Assembly (NCBI GenBank): GCA_913774625.1
Contig: CAJYHL010000008.1
Span: forward strand, 36,088 to 100,087
DNA from: an uncultured Acidovorax sp.
Lineage (GTDB): Bacteria; Pseudomonadota; Gammaproteobacteria; Burkholderiales; Burkholderiaceae_C
Direction: 5' to 3'
DNA: 64,000 bases
Part shown: positions 1 through 7,550 of the stretch, one piece after another
Position numbering within the stretch: position 1 is the first letter of the stretch
Layout: each line of letters begins with the position of its first letter
Made by a program: the position numbers and the translations under genes
Notes under the pieces: generated by a model
Seen by the model: only the letters and a program-made list of their open reading frames with translations
Databases searched by the model: none
What the model was told of the DNA's origin: nothing

Positions 1-973
1 CGAGCGCCTGCGCGAATCGCCCGCCCCGGCGCCGCTGCCGCATATCGCCGCCAAGCCCGGCACGCCGGCCGATCCGCTGGGCGATCTGATCGCCCAGCAC
101 GGCCAGCGCGCGGATCCCCCGGCACCCGGCATCGCGCCCGCCGCCCCGCCGCTGGCGTCCGCCGCGCCGGCTCAGCCCCCGGCCCCGCCCCCCCGCGCGC
201 AGCAGCCGCAACCGCAGCCTCCCTCGGCCCCGGCCATCGCCCGCGCCACCGACCGCCTCATCATCGTGGCGCTGGACCCCGGCCACGGCGGCGAAGACCC
301 CGGCGCCATCGGTCCGGCCGGCACGCGCGAGAAGGACGTGGTGCTGAAGGTGGCCTACCTGCTGCGCGACCGCATCAACGCCACCACGGTGGGCGGCAAC
401 CCCATGCGCGCCTTCATGACCCGCGATGCCGACTTCTTCGTGCCCCTGGGCACCCGGGTGGACAAGGCCCGGCGCGTGCAGGCCGACCTGTTCGTCTCCA
501 TCCATGCCGACGCCTTCACCACGCCGGCAGCCAGCGGCGCCAGCGTGTTCGCGCTGAGCCAGGGGGGCGCATCCAGCTCAGCCGCGCGCTGGCTGGCCAA
601 CAAGGAAAACCAGGCCGATCTGGTGGGCGGGCTGAACGTGCGCGCCCAGGACCAGCACGTGCAGCGCGCCCTGCTGGACATGAGCACCACCGCGCAGATC
701 AACGACAGCCTCAAGCTCGGCAGCGTGCTGCTGGGCGAGATCGGCAGCATGGCCAAGCTGCACAAGGGCCGCGTGGAACAGGCCGGCTTCGCCGTGCTGA
801 AGGCGCCCGACATTCCCAGCGTGCTGGTGGAGACCGCCTTCATCAGCAACCCGGACGAAGAAGCCCGGCTGCGCACCGCCCTCTACCAGCAGCAGCTGGC
901 CGATGCGCTGATGCGCGGCATCACGCGCTACTTCGCGCGCAACCCGCCGCTGGCGCGCAGCCGCACCGTGTAG
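1..973 (+). CDS. amiC: N-acetylmuramoyl-L-alanine amidase, 3' part
   Basis: The reading frame is open from the left edge of the window, so the start and any AMIN/signal region lie outside it. The visible part begins with a Pro/Ala-rich linker of about 85 residues, followed by an Amidase_3 domain starting at the motif ALDPGHGGEDPGA (zinc ligand His). Further conserved pieces are VSIHADA (second His) and VLVETAFISNPDEE (catalytic Glu). Enzymes of this family are periplasmic and cut the amide bond between MurNAc and the stem peptide during daughter-cell separation. The frame ends in TAG at 971-973. AmiC is the most likely family member; AmiA or AmiB cannot be excluded without the N-terminus. Confidence 0.88.
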   Translation, partial: ERLRESPAPAPLPHIAAKPGTPADPLGDLIAQHGQRADPPAPGIAPAAPPLASAAPAQPPAPPPRAQQPQPQPPSAPAIARATDRLIIVALDPGHGGEDPGAIGPAGTREKDVVLKVAYLLRDRINATTVGGNPMRAFMTRDADFFVPLGTRVDKARRVQADLFVSIHADAFTTPAASGASVFALSQGGASSSAARWLANKENQADLVGGLNVRAQDQHVQRALLDMSTTAQINDSLKLGSVLLGEIGSMAKLHKGRVEQAGFAVLKAPDIPSVLVETAFISNPDEEARLRTALYQQQLADALMRGITRYFARNPPLARSRTV

Positions 974-1189
974 CGCAGGCGCCACGGGGCTTGTGACCAG
1001 GTGTTCTTCACACTGGGGCCTTCACAGGCGGCAAGCTCTGGCAGCGTCCTACAGGGTGCCGTTTCTTCTGCTGACATTGCAGCGCAGCGGCCGGGCCAAT
1101 ACTGGCGCCATGTGACGGATGAAGGCATGGATGCGTTCAGTCCGCACACCACGTCTCGTCTCGCAAGACACGCACACAAGGAGCACACC

Positions 1190-1414
1190 ATGAACTACCG
1201 CCATCTTCTGTCCGCCGCCGCCTGCGTTGCCGCTCTGGGCCTCGCCGGCTGCTCGACCAACCCCACCAACGCTCAGATCGGCACGGGCGTGGGCGCCGTG
1301 GCCGGCGGCGTGCTGGGCAGCGCGGTGGGCGGCACTGCAGCCACCGTGGGCGGCGCTGCCGCCGGCGCGCTGATCGGCAACGAACTGGGCAAGGACCGCG
1401 ACCGCCGCCGCTGA
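1190..1414 (+). CDS. Small glycine-zipper lipoprotein (OsmB/YcfJ-like)
   Basis: A 74-residue protein starting at the ATG preceded by AAGGAG (1178-1183). The N-terminus is a short lipoprotein signal with lipobox LAGC, so it should be acylated at Cys near residue 21 and held in the outer membrane. The rest is a glycine-zipper hairpin (GVGAVAGGVLGSAVGG, then GGAAAGALIGNELG) ending in a basic tail. Proteins of this fold (OsmB, SlyB, YcfJ) are abundant envelope components, often stress-induced, without a defined reaction. The same frame is open upstream, but the SD and lipobox fix this start. It stands alone, with a terminator 50 bases downstream. Confidence 0.8.
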   Translation: MNYRHLLSAAACVAALGLAGCSTNPTNAQIGTGVGAVAGGVLGSAVGGTAATVGGAAAGALIGNELGKDRDRRR

Positions 1415-1463
1415 TCGAAGGCGCCATCGCCTTCCCGCCGACAATCTGGCCGATAGGCAAGAC

Positions 1464-1490
1464 AAAGGGCACCGCGAGGTGCCCTTTTCC
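1464..1490 (+). terminator. Rho-independent terminator
   Basis: A ten-base-pair stem, AAAGGGCACC / GGTGCCCTTT, around a GCGA loop is followed by a short T run. It lies just after the glycine-zipper lipoprotein gene and before the convergent DedA gene. The A run on the other side would let it serve both strands. Confidence 0.75.
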
Positions 1491-1519
1491 GTTGGGGGTC
1501 AGTGGTTTGCGGGGGAGCG

Positions 1520-2176
1520 CTACTTGGCAGCCGCCTGCGGCGCATTCCGGCCGGCGCGCCAGGCGCCGAAGATGGCGATGAGGCCGGGGATCAGGATCAT
1601 CGCCCAGATGATCTTGTCCAGGTTCTGCTGCACCCAGGGGAAATTGCCGAAGAAATATCCCGCCGTGCAGATGCCCAGCACCCAGAGCAGCGCCCCGCCC
1701 ACGTTGTAGGCCGTGAACTTGGCCCGGCCCATGGCGGCCACGCCGGCCACGAAGGGCGCGAAAGTGCGGATGAAGGGCATGAAGCGCGCGATCACGATGG
1801 TGATGCCGCCGTAGCGTTCGTAGAACTCGTGCGCCTGATTGAAGGCCCGGCGGTTGAACCAGCGCGAATCCTCCCACTGGAACACCTTGGGGCCTATGGT
1901 GCGTCCGATGGTGTAGTTGCACTGGTCGCCCAGGATGGCCGCCGCCAGCAGCACGGCGCAGGCGATGGGAAAGCTCATCAGCCCGGCGCCGCAGAGCGCG
2001 CCCACGATGAACAGCAGCGAGTCGCCCGGCAGGAAGGGCATGACGACCACGCCCGTCTCCACGAACACGATGGCGAACAGCAGGGCATAGACCCAGGGGC
2101 CGTAGCTGGCCACGAAGGCCGCGATGTGCTTGTCGACATGCAGGATGAAGTCGATCAGAAAGCTCACGAGTTCCAA
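1520..2176 (-). CDS. DedA family integral membrane protein
   Basis: A 218-residue polytopic membrane protein of the DedA/VTT family. Seen in the sequence are the entry loop FVETGVVVMPFLPGDSLLF, with the characteristic E and FLPGD, and the later helix GITIVIARFMPFIRTFAPFVAG, with conserved R and P residues. DedA proteins in the inner membrane are tied to proton-motive-force maintenance and lipid (undecaprenyl phosphate) recycling. I chose a TTG start at 2176 because AAAGGA sits six bases upstream and the protein then begins LELVSFLIDF. A GTG at 2209 in the same frame would add 11 residues. It is downstream of puuD on the same strand but separated by 73 bases, and no functional link is evident. 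Confidence 0.85.
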   Translation of the reverse strand: MELVSFLIDFILHVDKHIAAFVASYGPWVYALLFAIVFVETGVVVMPFLPGDSLLFIVGALCGAGLMSFPIACAVLLAAAILGDQCNYTIGRTIGPKVFQWEDSRWFNRRAFNQAHEFYERYGGITIVIARFMPFIRTFAPFVAGVAAMGRAKFTAYNVGGALLWVLGICTAGYFFGNFPWVQQNLDKIIWAMILIPGLIAIFGAWRAGRNAPQAAAK

Positions 2177-2249
2177 GCCGGTTCCTTTGAGAAAAAATGC
2201 AGCGCGCACTGTAGCGCAGCGGCTGCAAGGCCCGGCCGCGCGCCGCGAT

Positions 2250-3479
2250 TTACTGCATCACCGCGCCACCCTCGAACCAGCGCTTGACCAGCCCGCGCTC
2301 CTCGTCGGTGATGCCAGTGGCGTTGTTCATGGGCATGAGCTTTTGCACCACCACCTGCTGGTAGATGGCCTGGGCGTGCTGCTGCACCGATTCGGCCGAG
2401 TCGAGCCGCAGGTTCTTCATCTGCACCTGGGCGCCGTGGCAGAGGTAGCAGCGCTGCTCCAGCACGGGCTGCAGCTGGGCATAGGTCACCGGGGCGGCCG
2501 CTGCTGCCGCAGGCGCACCGGCGCCCGCACCCGCCGTGGCAGAGGGCGCGATGGAGGGCTGCAGGCCGACGATGGCGCCCACGATGACCGCACAGCCCAC
2601 CAGCGCATAGGGCAGCGGGTGCGCGTTGCGGCCGAGCTTCCAGCCGTGGCGCATCACGAAGAACTGGCGGATGGAAGCGCCCGCGAACATCATCAGGATG
2701 AGGATCAGCCAGTTCTGCGGATGGCTCCAGGTGAAGCTGTAGTGGTTGGACAGCATGCAGAACAGCACCGGCAGCGTGAAATAGGTGTTGTGCACGCTGC
2801 GCTGCTTGCCGCGTTTGCCGTGGATCGGGTCCACCGGCTGGCCGGCCTTCATCTGCGCGATGACCTTGCGCTGGCCGGGAATGATCCAGAAGAACACGTT
2901 GGCGCTCATGCTGGTGGCGATCATCGCGCCCACCAGCAGGAAGGCCGCGCGGCCGGCGAACCAGTGGCAGGCCAGCCAAGAGGCCACGCACACCAGCACG
3001 AAGACCAGTGCGCCGACGATGGCGTCGCCGTTCTTCCTCTGGCCGAAGGCGCGGCAGATGGCGTCGTAGAGCAGCCAGAACACCACCAGGAAGGCCAGCG
3101 CCACGGCGATGGCGGTGGCCGGCGCCCAGTCCATGCGCGACTTGTCGATCAGGTAGGTGCTGGCGCTCCAGAGGTAGGAGACGGTGAACAGCGCGAAGCC
3201 GCTGATCCAGGTGCTGTAGCTTTCCCAGAAGAACCAGTGCAGGTGCTTGGGCAATTGCGGTGGCGCGCCCGCGAACTTGACCGGGTGGTAGAAGCCGCCG
3301 CCATGGACGGCCCAGAGCTCGCCGCTCACGCCCTGCTTCTTCAGGTCTTCATCGACCGGCGGCGTGAGGCTGGAATCGAGGAAGACGAAGTAGAACGACG
3401 AGCCGATCCAGGCGATGGCGGTGATGACGTGGACCCAGCGCAGCAGCAGGTTGGCCCAGTCGAGGAGATAGCTTTCCAT
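2250..3479 (-). CDS. puuD: Membrane urate hydroxylase with C-terminal cytochrome c domain
   Basis: PuuD-type urate oxidase of 409 residues. It oxidises urate to 5-hydroxyisourate in the inner membrane and passes electrons to a fused cytochrome c rather than to O2 as uricase does. The N-terminal part has about eight hydrophobic helices, beginning with LLRWVHVITAIAWIGSSFYF, and conserved His residues. An Ala-rich linker leads to the heme-binding CYLCH motif and a distal Met in QKLMPMNNATG. The start at MESYLLDW has GAGAAGAA upstream; an in-frame ATG six codons earlier is less likely. It is followed by HIU hydrolase, UraD and allantoinase genes nearby, which handle its product in order. Confidence 0.93.
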   Translation of the reverse strand: MESYLLDWANLLLRWVHVITAIAWIGSSFYFVFLDSSLTPPVDEDLKKQGVSGELWAVHGGGFYHPVKFAGAPPQLPKHLHWFFWESYSTWISGFALFTVSYLWSASTYLIDKSRMDWAPATAIAVALAFLVVFWLLYDAICRAFGQRKNGDAIVGALVFVLVCVASWLACHWFAGRAAFLLVGAMIATSMSANVFFWIIPGQRKVIAQMKAGQPVDPIHGKRGKQRSVHNTYFTLPVLFCMLSNHYSFTWSHPQNWLILILMMFAGASIRQFFVMRHGWKLGRNAHPLPYALVGCAVIVGAIVGLQPSIAPSATAGAGAGAPAAAAAAPVTYAQLQPVLEQRCYLCHGAQVQMKNLRLDSAESVQQHAQAIYQQVVVQKLMPMNNATGITDEERGLVKRWFEGGAVMQ

Positions 3480-3680
3480 GGGTTCTTCTTCTCTCAACTT
3501 GCGGCGGCGCGTGGGGCGCCGTCGCGTGCAACCTGCTCACCACTGCGGGCGCTCTGAGCAGTCGAATGGGGCCGCGCACCTTGGCGGAGAAGATCCGCCG
3601 GGGCACCGCTGCGACCTGTGTTTGTCGTGGGTCAAAGTGTATGCAGGAATTGTTCCCACGGCCAGCCGGGAAGGGCCGAT

Positions 3681-4544
3681 TTACGCCGCCGACGGCCCCG
3701 CCGCCGCAGCTTGTTGTTGCTGCAGCAGCTGGGCGGCCACCGCCACCGCGATCACCTCCGGCGCCTTGCCGGTGATGCCCGGCACGCCGATGGGGCAGGT
3801 CACGCCGGCCAGCTCGGCCTCGGTGAAGCCGCGCTCGGCCAGGCGGCGGCGGAAGGTGGCCCACTTGGTGCGGCTGCCGATCATGCCGACGAAGGGCAGG
3901 TCGCCGCGCGTGCGGCGGCGCTGCAGGCAGGCGGCGACCACGTCCAGGTCCTCGGCATGGCTGAAGCTCATCACCAGCACCAGCGAGCCCGGCGCCAGCG
4001 TGGGGACGGCCCCCTGCACCGGCTCGGAGTGCTCGCACACGGCGCCGGCCGGCGCATCGGCAGGGAAGATGCCGTCGCGGCTGTCGATCCAGTGCAGAGC
4101 GAAGGGCAGCGGCGCCAGCACGCGCGCCAGCGCATGGCCGACATGGCCGCCGCCGAAGAGCGCCACCGGCGTGCGGCGCGGCGCCAGCCGCTCGCGCAGC
4201 GCGGGTGCCTGCTCCGCCGTGATGCGTTCCAGCCGCACCTGCACCACGCCGCCGCAGCATTGCCCCAGGCTGGGGCCCAGGGCATGGCGCACCAGGCGGC
4301 TGGCGGGTGGGTCCGCGCCGGGCGCAGGCGGGGCCGCCGCCAGCCATTCGCGCGCATCGGCGATGGACTGCCATTCCAGATGCCCGCCGCCGATGGTGCC
4401 GATGACGGGCAGCGCATCGCCCGCGCCGAACACGGCCATCCAGGCGCCCGGCTCGCGCGGGGCCGAGCCTTGGATAGACTCCACCGCCACCAGGCATGCC
4501 GGCCCGCTGGCCAGCCCGTCCAGCAGGCGCTGCAAGGCCGTCAT
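3681..4544 (-). CDS. xdhC: Xanthine dehydrogenase accessory protein XdhC
   Basis: An XdhC/CoxI family protein of about 287 residues that binds molybdenum cofactor and inserts the sulfurated form into xanthine dehydrogenase. The N-terminal XdhC domain shows the conserved GSAPREPGAWM and GTIGGGHLEW segments and GQCCGGVVQV. The C-terminal Rossmann-like domain carries LFGGGHVGHALA, and GMIGSRTKWATFRRRL follows. The start taken is ATG at 4544; an ATG seven codons upstream (4565) is also possible, and neither has a strong SD. It lies about 200 bases upstream of puuD on the same strand. The xdhA/xdhB subunit genes are not in this window, although they commonly flank xdhC. Confidence 0.92.
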   Translation of the reverse strand: MTALQRLLDGLASGPACLVAVESIQGSAPREPGAWMAVFGAGDALPVIGTIGGGHLEWQSIADAREWLAAAPPAPGADPPASRLVRHALGPSLGQCCGGVVQVRLERITAEQAPALRERLAPRRTPVALFGGGHVGHALARVLAPLPFALHWIDSRDGIFPADAPAGAVCEHSEPVQGAVPTLAPGSLVLVMSFSHAEDLDVVAACLQRRRTRGDLPFVGMIGSRTKWATFRRRLAERGFTEAELAGVTCPIGVPGITGKAPEVIAVAVAAQLLQQQQAAAAGPSAA

Positions 4545-4678
4545 GTCGCCACCGTCACCCACCATCCGCTTGCATCCTTTCCATGGGGCCGCGCCAGGAG
4601 TGCGCGGCAGGGCCCGAGCATAGCGAGGCCCCGCCCCCCGCAGGCCCGACTCTCCATTCCGCATCGCATCGCACCGCC

Positions 4679-5221
4679 ATGACCCAGCCCCCCGAAACAC
4701 CGAAGTCCCGCAGCAAGCGCCCGTTCTGGCTGCCCGCCGGGCTGATGGCCGCCCTCGCCACGCTGATGAGCGCCTGCCGCCCGCCGGCCGCACCGCCGGC
4801 ACCGCAGGAAAGCCCCGCAGGCTCCGGCCAGGAACCTGCAGCAGCGGCGCCCGCTCCTGCCGTGCGCGGCCCGGCGCCCCCGTCGGCCGCCGCCACGCCG
4901 CGCGCCTACCGCAAGGATGCGGCCACGCATCTCTACGGCCTCAATGCCGACCGCATCTACAAGGGCAAGCTGCAGCCCCTGCTCTACGCCATCGGCGTGC
5001 TGGAGGTGGACATCGACCGGGCCGGCCGCGTGACCGCCGTGCGCTGGATGCGCGCGCCGCGCCATGCGCCGGAGGTGATGAAGGAGATCGAGCGCACGGT
5101 GCGCGCCGCAGCCCCCTTCCCCGCTCCCACGCGCCTGGGCCGCGTCACCTATGTCGACACCTGGCTGTGGGACAAGTCGGGGCGCTTCCAGCTCGATACG
5201 CTGACCGAGGGTCAGCTATGA
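4679..5221 (+). CDS. TonB C-terminal-like lipoprotein
   Basis: A 180-residue protein. The N-terminus is basic, then a hydrophobic stretch ends in a likely lipobox, LMSAC, near residue 33. A Pro/Ala-rich linker of about 45 residues reaches into the periplasm. The last 100 residues resemble the TonB C-terminal fold: YKGKLQPLLYAIGVLEVDIDRAGRV, then PEVMKEIERTVRAAAPFPAP and a final strand pair. No TonB receptor or ExbBD partner lies nearby. It is divergent from xdhC and convergent with uraH, and its role in purine use is unknown. The start ATG at 4679 lacks a strong SD. Confidence 0.7.
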   Translation: MTQPPETPKSRSKRPFWLPAGLMAALATLMSACRPPAAPPAPQESPAGSGQEPAAAAPAPAVRGPAPPSAAATPRAYRKDAATHLYGLNADRIYKGKLQPLLYAIGVLEVDIDRAGRVTAVRWMRAPRHAPEVMKEIERTVRAAAPFPAPTRLGRVTYVDTWLWDKSGRFQLDTLTEGQL

Positions 5222-5385
5222 AAAAAGGAGCGAACCACCCTCACGCAAAGCGGGCTGCAGCGCTTTTCGACTGAGCGGCGCAGAAAGCCCAGCGCAGCGG
5301 TTCTGGCCAGGCGCCGCATCGCAGGCAGTAGCAGCGCTACGACAAGATGCGGCAACGACGCCAGAAAGGCTTTATTCGTCGCGCC

Positions 5386-5736
5386 TCAGGAGCCGCGATA
5401 GGTGGAATAGCTCCAGGGGCTCACCAGCAGCGGCACGTGGTAGTGCTGGTCGGCATGGGCCACGCCGAAGTCCAGATGCACCACATCGAGGAAGTTGGGC
5501 TCGGGCAGCTGCACGCCGCGGGCGCGGAAGTAGGCCGCCACGTCGAAGCTCAGGCGGTAGGTGCCCGTGCGCAGGCTGGCGTTGTCGAAGAGGGGCGCGT
5601 CGGTGCGGCCGTCGTGGTTGAGCACCAGCCGCTTGACCAGGGTGGTTTCGCCGCCATCGGTGGCATACAGCGCCACCCCCATGCCCGCAGCGGGGCAGCC
5701 GTGCATGGTGTCGAGAACGTGGGTGCTCAGGCCCAT
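5386..5736 (-). CDS. uraH: 5-hydroxyisourate hydrolase (HIUase)
   Basis: A 116-residue transthyretin-like enzyme that opens the ring of 5-hydroxyisourate, the product of PuuD, giving OHCU. Family signatures seen are [16 protein letters not shown] at the N-terminus (catalytic His), the central [10 protein letters not shown], and the C-terminal YSTYRGS that separates HIUase from true transthyretin. The start ATG is preceded by AGGAGA with six bases spacing. It is divergent from the GntR gene, and the 87-base gap holds a perfect operator-like palindrome, so it is probably controlled by that regulator. Confidence 0.96.
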   Translation of the reverse strand: MGLSTHVLDTMHGCPAAGMGVALYATDGGETTLVKRLVLNHDGRTDAPLFDNASLRTGTYRLSFDVAAYFRARGVQLPEPNFLDVVHLDFGVAHADQHYHVPLLVSPWSYSTYRGS

Positions 5737-5785
5737 AGGGAATCTCCTGTGATGACGGCCCACGGGATGCAGCGCCGTGTGGACC

Positions 5786-5803
5786 AAAAGTGTATACACT
5801 TTT
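5786..5803. promoter_or_regulatory. Perfect 18-bp palindrome, probable GntR operator
   Basis: AAAAGTGTATACACTTTT is a perfect palindrome in the short gap between divergent uraH and the FCD-GntR gene. Its central TGTATACA resembles operators of FadR/VanR-type GntR proteins. Binding here could control both directions, including autoregulation. Confidence 0.72.
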
Positions 5804-5823
5804 AGCCAACTGCCTCAGCCCCC

Positions 5824-6501
5824 ATGGAATCCTCCTCTACCAGCGCCATCGTCCAGTCGCTCACGCGCGCCATCGCCACGCAGCGCCTGCAGCCCGGCAC
5901 CAAGCTGGCCGAGCAGAAGCTGGCCGACCATTTCGGCGTCTCGCGCACCCTGGTGCGGCAGGCGCTCTTCCAGCTCGCGCAGAACCGGCTGGTGACGCTG
6001 GAGCCCGCGCGCGGCGCCTTCGTGTCCACTCCGTCGGAAGACGAGGCGCGCCAGGTCTTCGCCGTGCGCCGCATGCTCGAATCCGAGATGACGCGCGCCT
6101 TCGTGCAGGCGCGCACGCCCGGCAAGATCGCCGCGCTGCGCGAGCATGTGCGGCGCGAGCAGGCCGCCGTGGAAGGCACGGATGCCAGCAGCCGCACCGA
6201 ATTGCTGGGTGACTTCCATGTGCGCATGGCCGAGCTGATGGACAACGAGGTGCTCGCGCATCTGCTGGGCGACCTGATCTCGCGCTGCGCCCTCATCACC
6301 CTGATGTACCAGTCCGCCAGCGCCGCCGCGCACTCGCATGAAGAGCACGGCGCCATCGTCGATGCGCTGGACGCCGGGGACGAGGAGCAGGCCGTGCAGC
6401 TGATGCAGGCCCATTTGCTGCATGTGGAGCAAAGCCTCGCCTTCGGCCAGCAGCGCCCGCGCAGCGACCTGTCTGCGGCGCTGTCGCCGCTTCCCCTCTG
6501 A
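5824..6501 (+). CDS. GntR family regulator (FCD type), purine catabolism
   Basis: A 225-residue regulator. Residues 6-70 form a GntR winged helix-turn-helix (ITQRLQPGTKL-like entry, then EQKLADHFGVSRTLVRQAL). Residues about 80-215 form an FCD ligand domain with the expected acidic and His metal ligands (for example LLGDFHVRMAELM and EEHGAIVDAL). Regulators of this class respond to small carboxylates or ureides. It lies between uraH and puuE, 17 bases before puuE, so it is probably co-transcribed with the allantoin genes and is the likely local regulator. Two further FCD-GntR genes (33786 and 37275) are related to it. Confidence 0.9.
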   Translation: MESSSTSAIVQSLTRAIATQRLQPGTKLAEQKLADHFGVSRTLVRQALFQLAQNRLVTLEPARGAFVSTPSEDEARQVFAVRRMLESEMTRAFVQARTPGKIAALREHVRREQAAVEGTDASSRTELLGDFHVRMAELMDNEVLAHLLGDLISRCALITLMYQSASAAAHSHEEHGAIVDALDAGDEEQAVQLMQAHLLHVEQSLAFGQQRPRSDLSAALSPLPL

Positions 6502-6518
6502 CCCGACCACCCGACGCC

Positions 6519-7472
6519 ATGACGCTCTACGACTCCACCCTGCCCTACCCGCGCGACCTGATCGGCTATGGCCGCAAGCCACCCCACGCCCGCTGGCCCG
6601 GCGGCGCGCGCATCGCCGTGCAGTTCGTGCTGAATTACGAGGAAGGCGGCGAGAACAGCGTGCTGCACGGCGATGCGGGCAGCGAGCAGTTCCTCTCGGA
6701 GATGTTCAATCCGGCTGCCTACCCCGAGCGCCACATCAGCATGGAAGGCATCTACGAATACGGCTCGCGCACCGGCGTGTGGCGCCTGCTGCGCGAATTC
6801 GAGAAACGCGGCCTGCCGCTCACCGTGTTCGGCGTGGCCACCGCCCTGCAGCGCCACCCCGACGTGGCCGCCGCCTTCGGCGAGCTGGGCCACGACATCG
6901 CCTGCCACGGCCTGAAGTGGATCCACTACCAGAACATTCCCGAAGACGTGGAGCGCGCCCACATGGCCGAGGCCATGGACCTCATCCAGCGCCTGACCGG
7001 CAACCGCCCGCTGGGCTGGTACACCGGCCGCGACAGCCCGCGCACGCGCCGCCTGGTGGCCGACTACGGCGGCTTCGCCTACGACAGCGACTACTACGGC
7101 GACGACCTGCCCTTCTGGATGAAGGTGAAGAAGACCGACGGCAGCGACGCCGTGCAGCTCATCGTTCCCTACACGCTGGACTGCAACGACATGCGCTTCG
7201 CGCTGCCGCAGGGCTATTCGCATGCCGACCCGTTCTTCCAGTACATGCGGGACACCTTCGACGCGCTCTACGCCGAAGGCGACCCCGCCGGCGACGATGC
7301 CCCGAAGATGATGAGCATCGGCATGCACTGCCGCCTGCTGGGCCGCCCGGGCCGCATCACCGCGCTGCAACGCTTCCTGGACCACATCCAGAAGCACGAC
7401 AAGGTGTGGGTGTGCCGCCGGCTCGACCTGGCGCAGCACTGGGCGCAGCAGCATCCCGCGCCCGCCATCTAA
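6519..7472 (+). CDS. puuE: Allantoinase PuuE (polysaccharide-deacetylase fold)
   Basis: A 317-residue allantoinase of the PuuE type, a cofactor-light enzyme with a carbohydrate-esterase-4 fold unrelated to the AllB amidohydrolase. It hydrolyses allantoin to allantoate. Diagnostic segments include YEEGGENSVLHGDAGSEQFL, a stretch typical of PuuE, then GHDIACHGLKWIHYQ and GWYTGRDSPRTRRLV. It begins 17 bases after the GntR gene and is followed 78 bases later by the uraD-allC fusion in the same direction, consistent with one operon for OHCU-to-ureidoglycolate conversion. Confidence 0.95.
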   Translation: MTLYDSTLPYPRDLIGYGRKPPHARWPGGARIAVQFVLNYEEGGENSVLHGDAGSEQFLSEMFNPAAYPERHISMEGIYEYGSRTGVWRLLREFEKRGLPLTVFGVATALQRHPDVAAAFGELGHDIACHGLKWIHYQNIPEDVERAHMAEAMDLIQRLTGNRPLGWYTGRDSPRTRRLVADYGGFAYDSDYYGDDLPFWMKVKKTDGSDAVQLIVPYTLDCNDMRFALPQGYSHADPFFQYMRDTFDALYAEGDPAGDDAPKMMSIGMHCRLLGRPGRITALQRFLDHIQKHDKVWVCRRLDLAQHWAQQHPAPAI

Positions 7473-7550
7473 GCGCATTTTCAAGCCCCATCGGCCTCTG
7501 GCGCCCATTCCACCTGCGCCATCCGCTCATCTTTCAGGAGCAAACCACCC

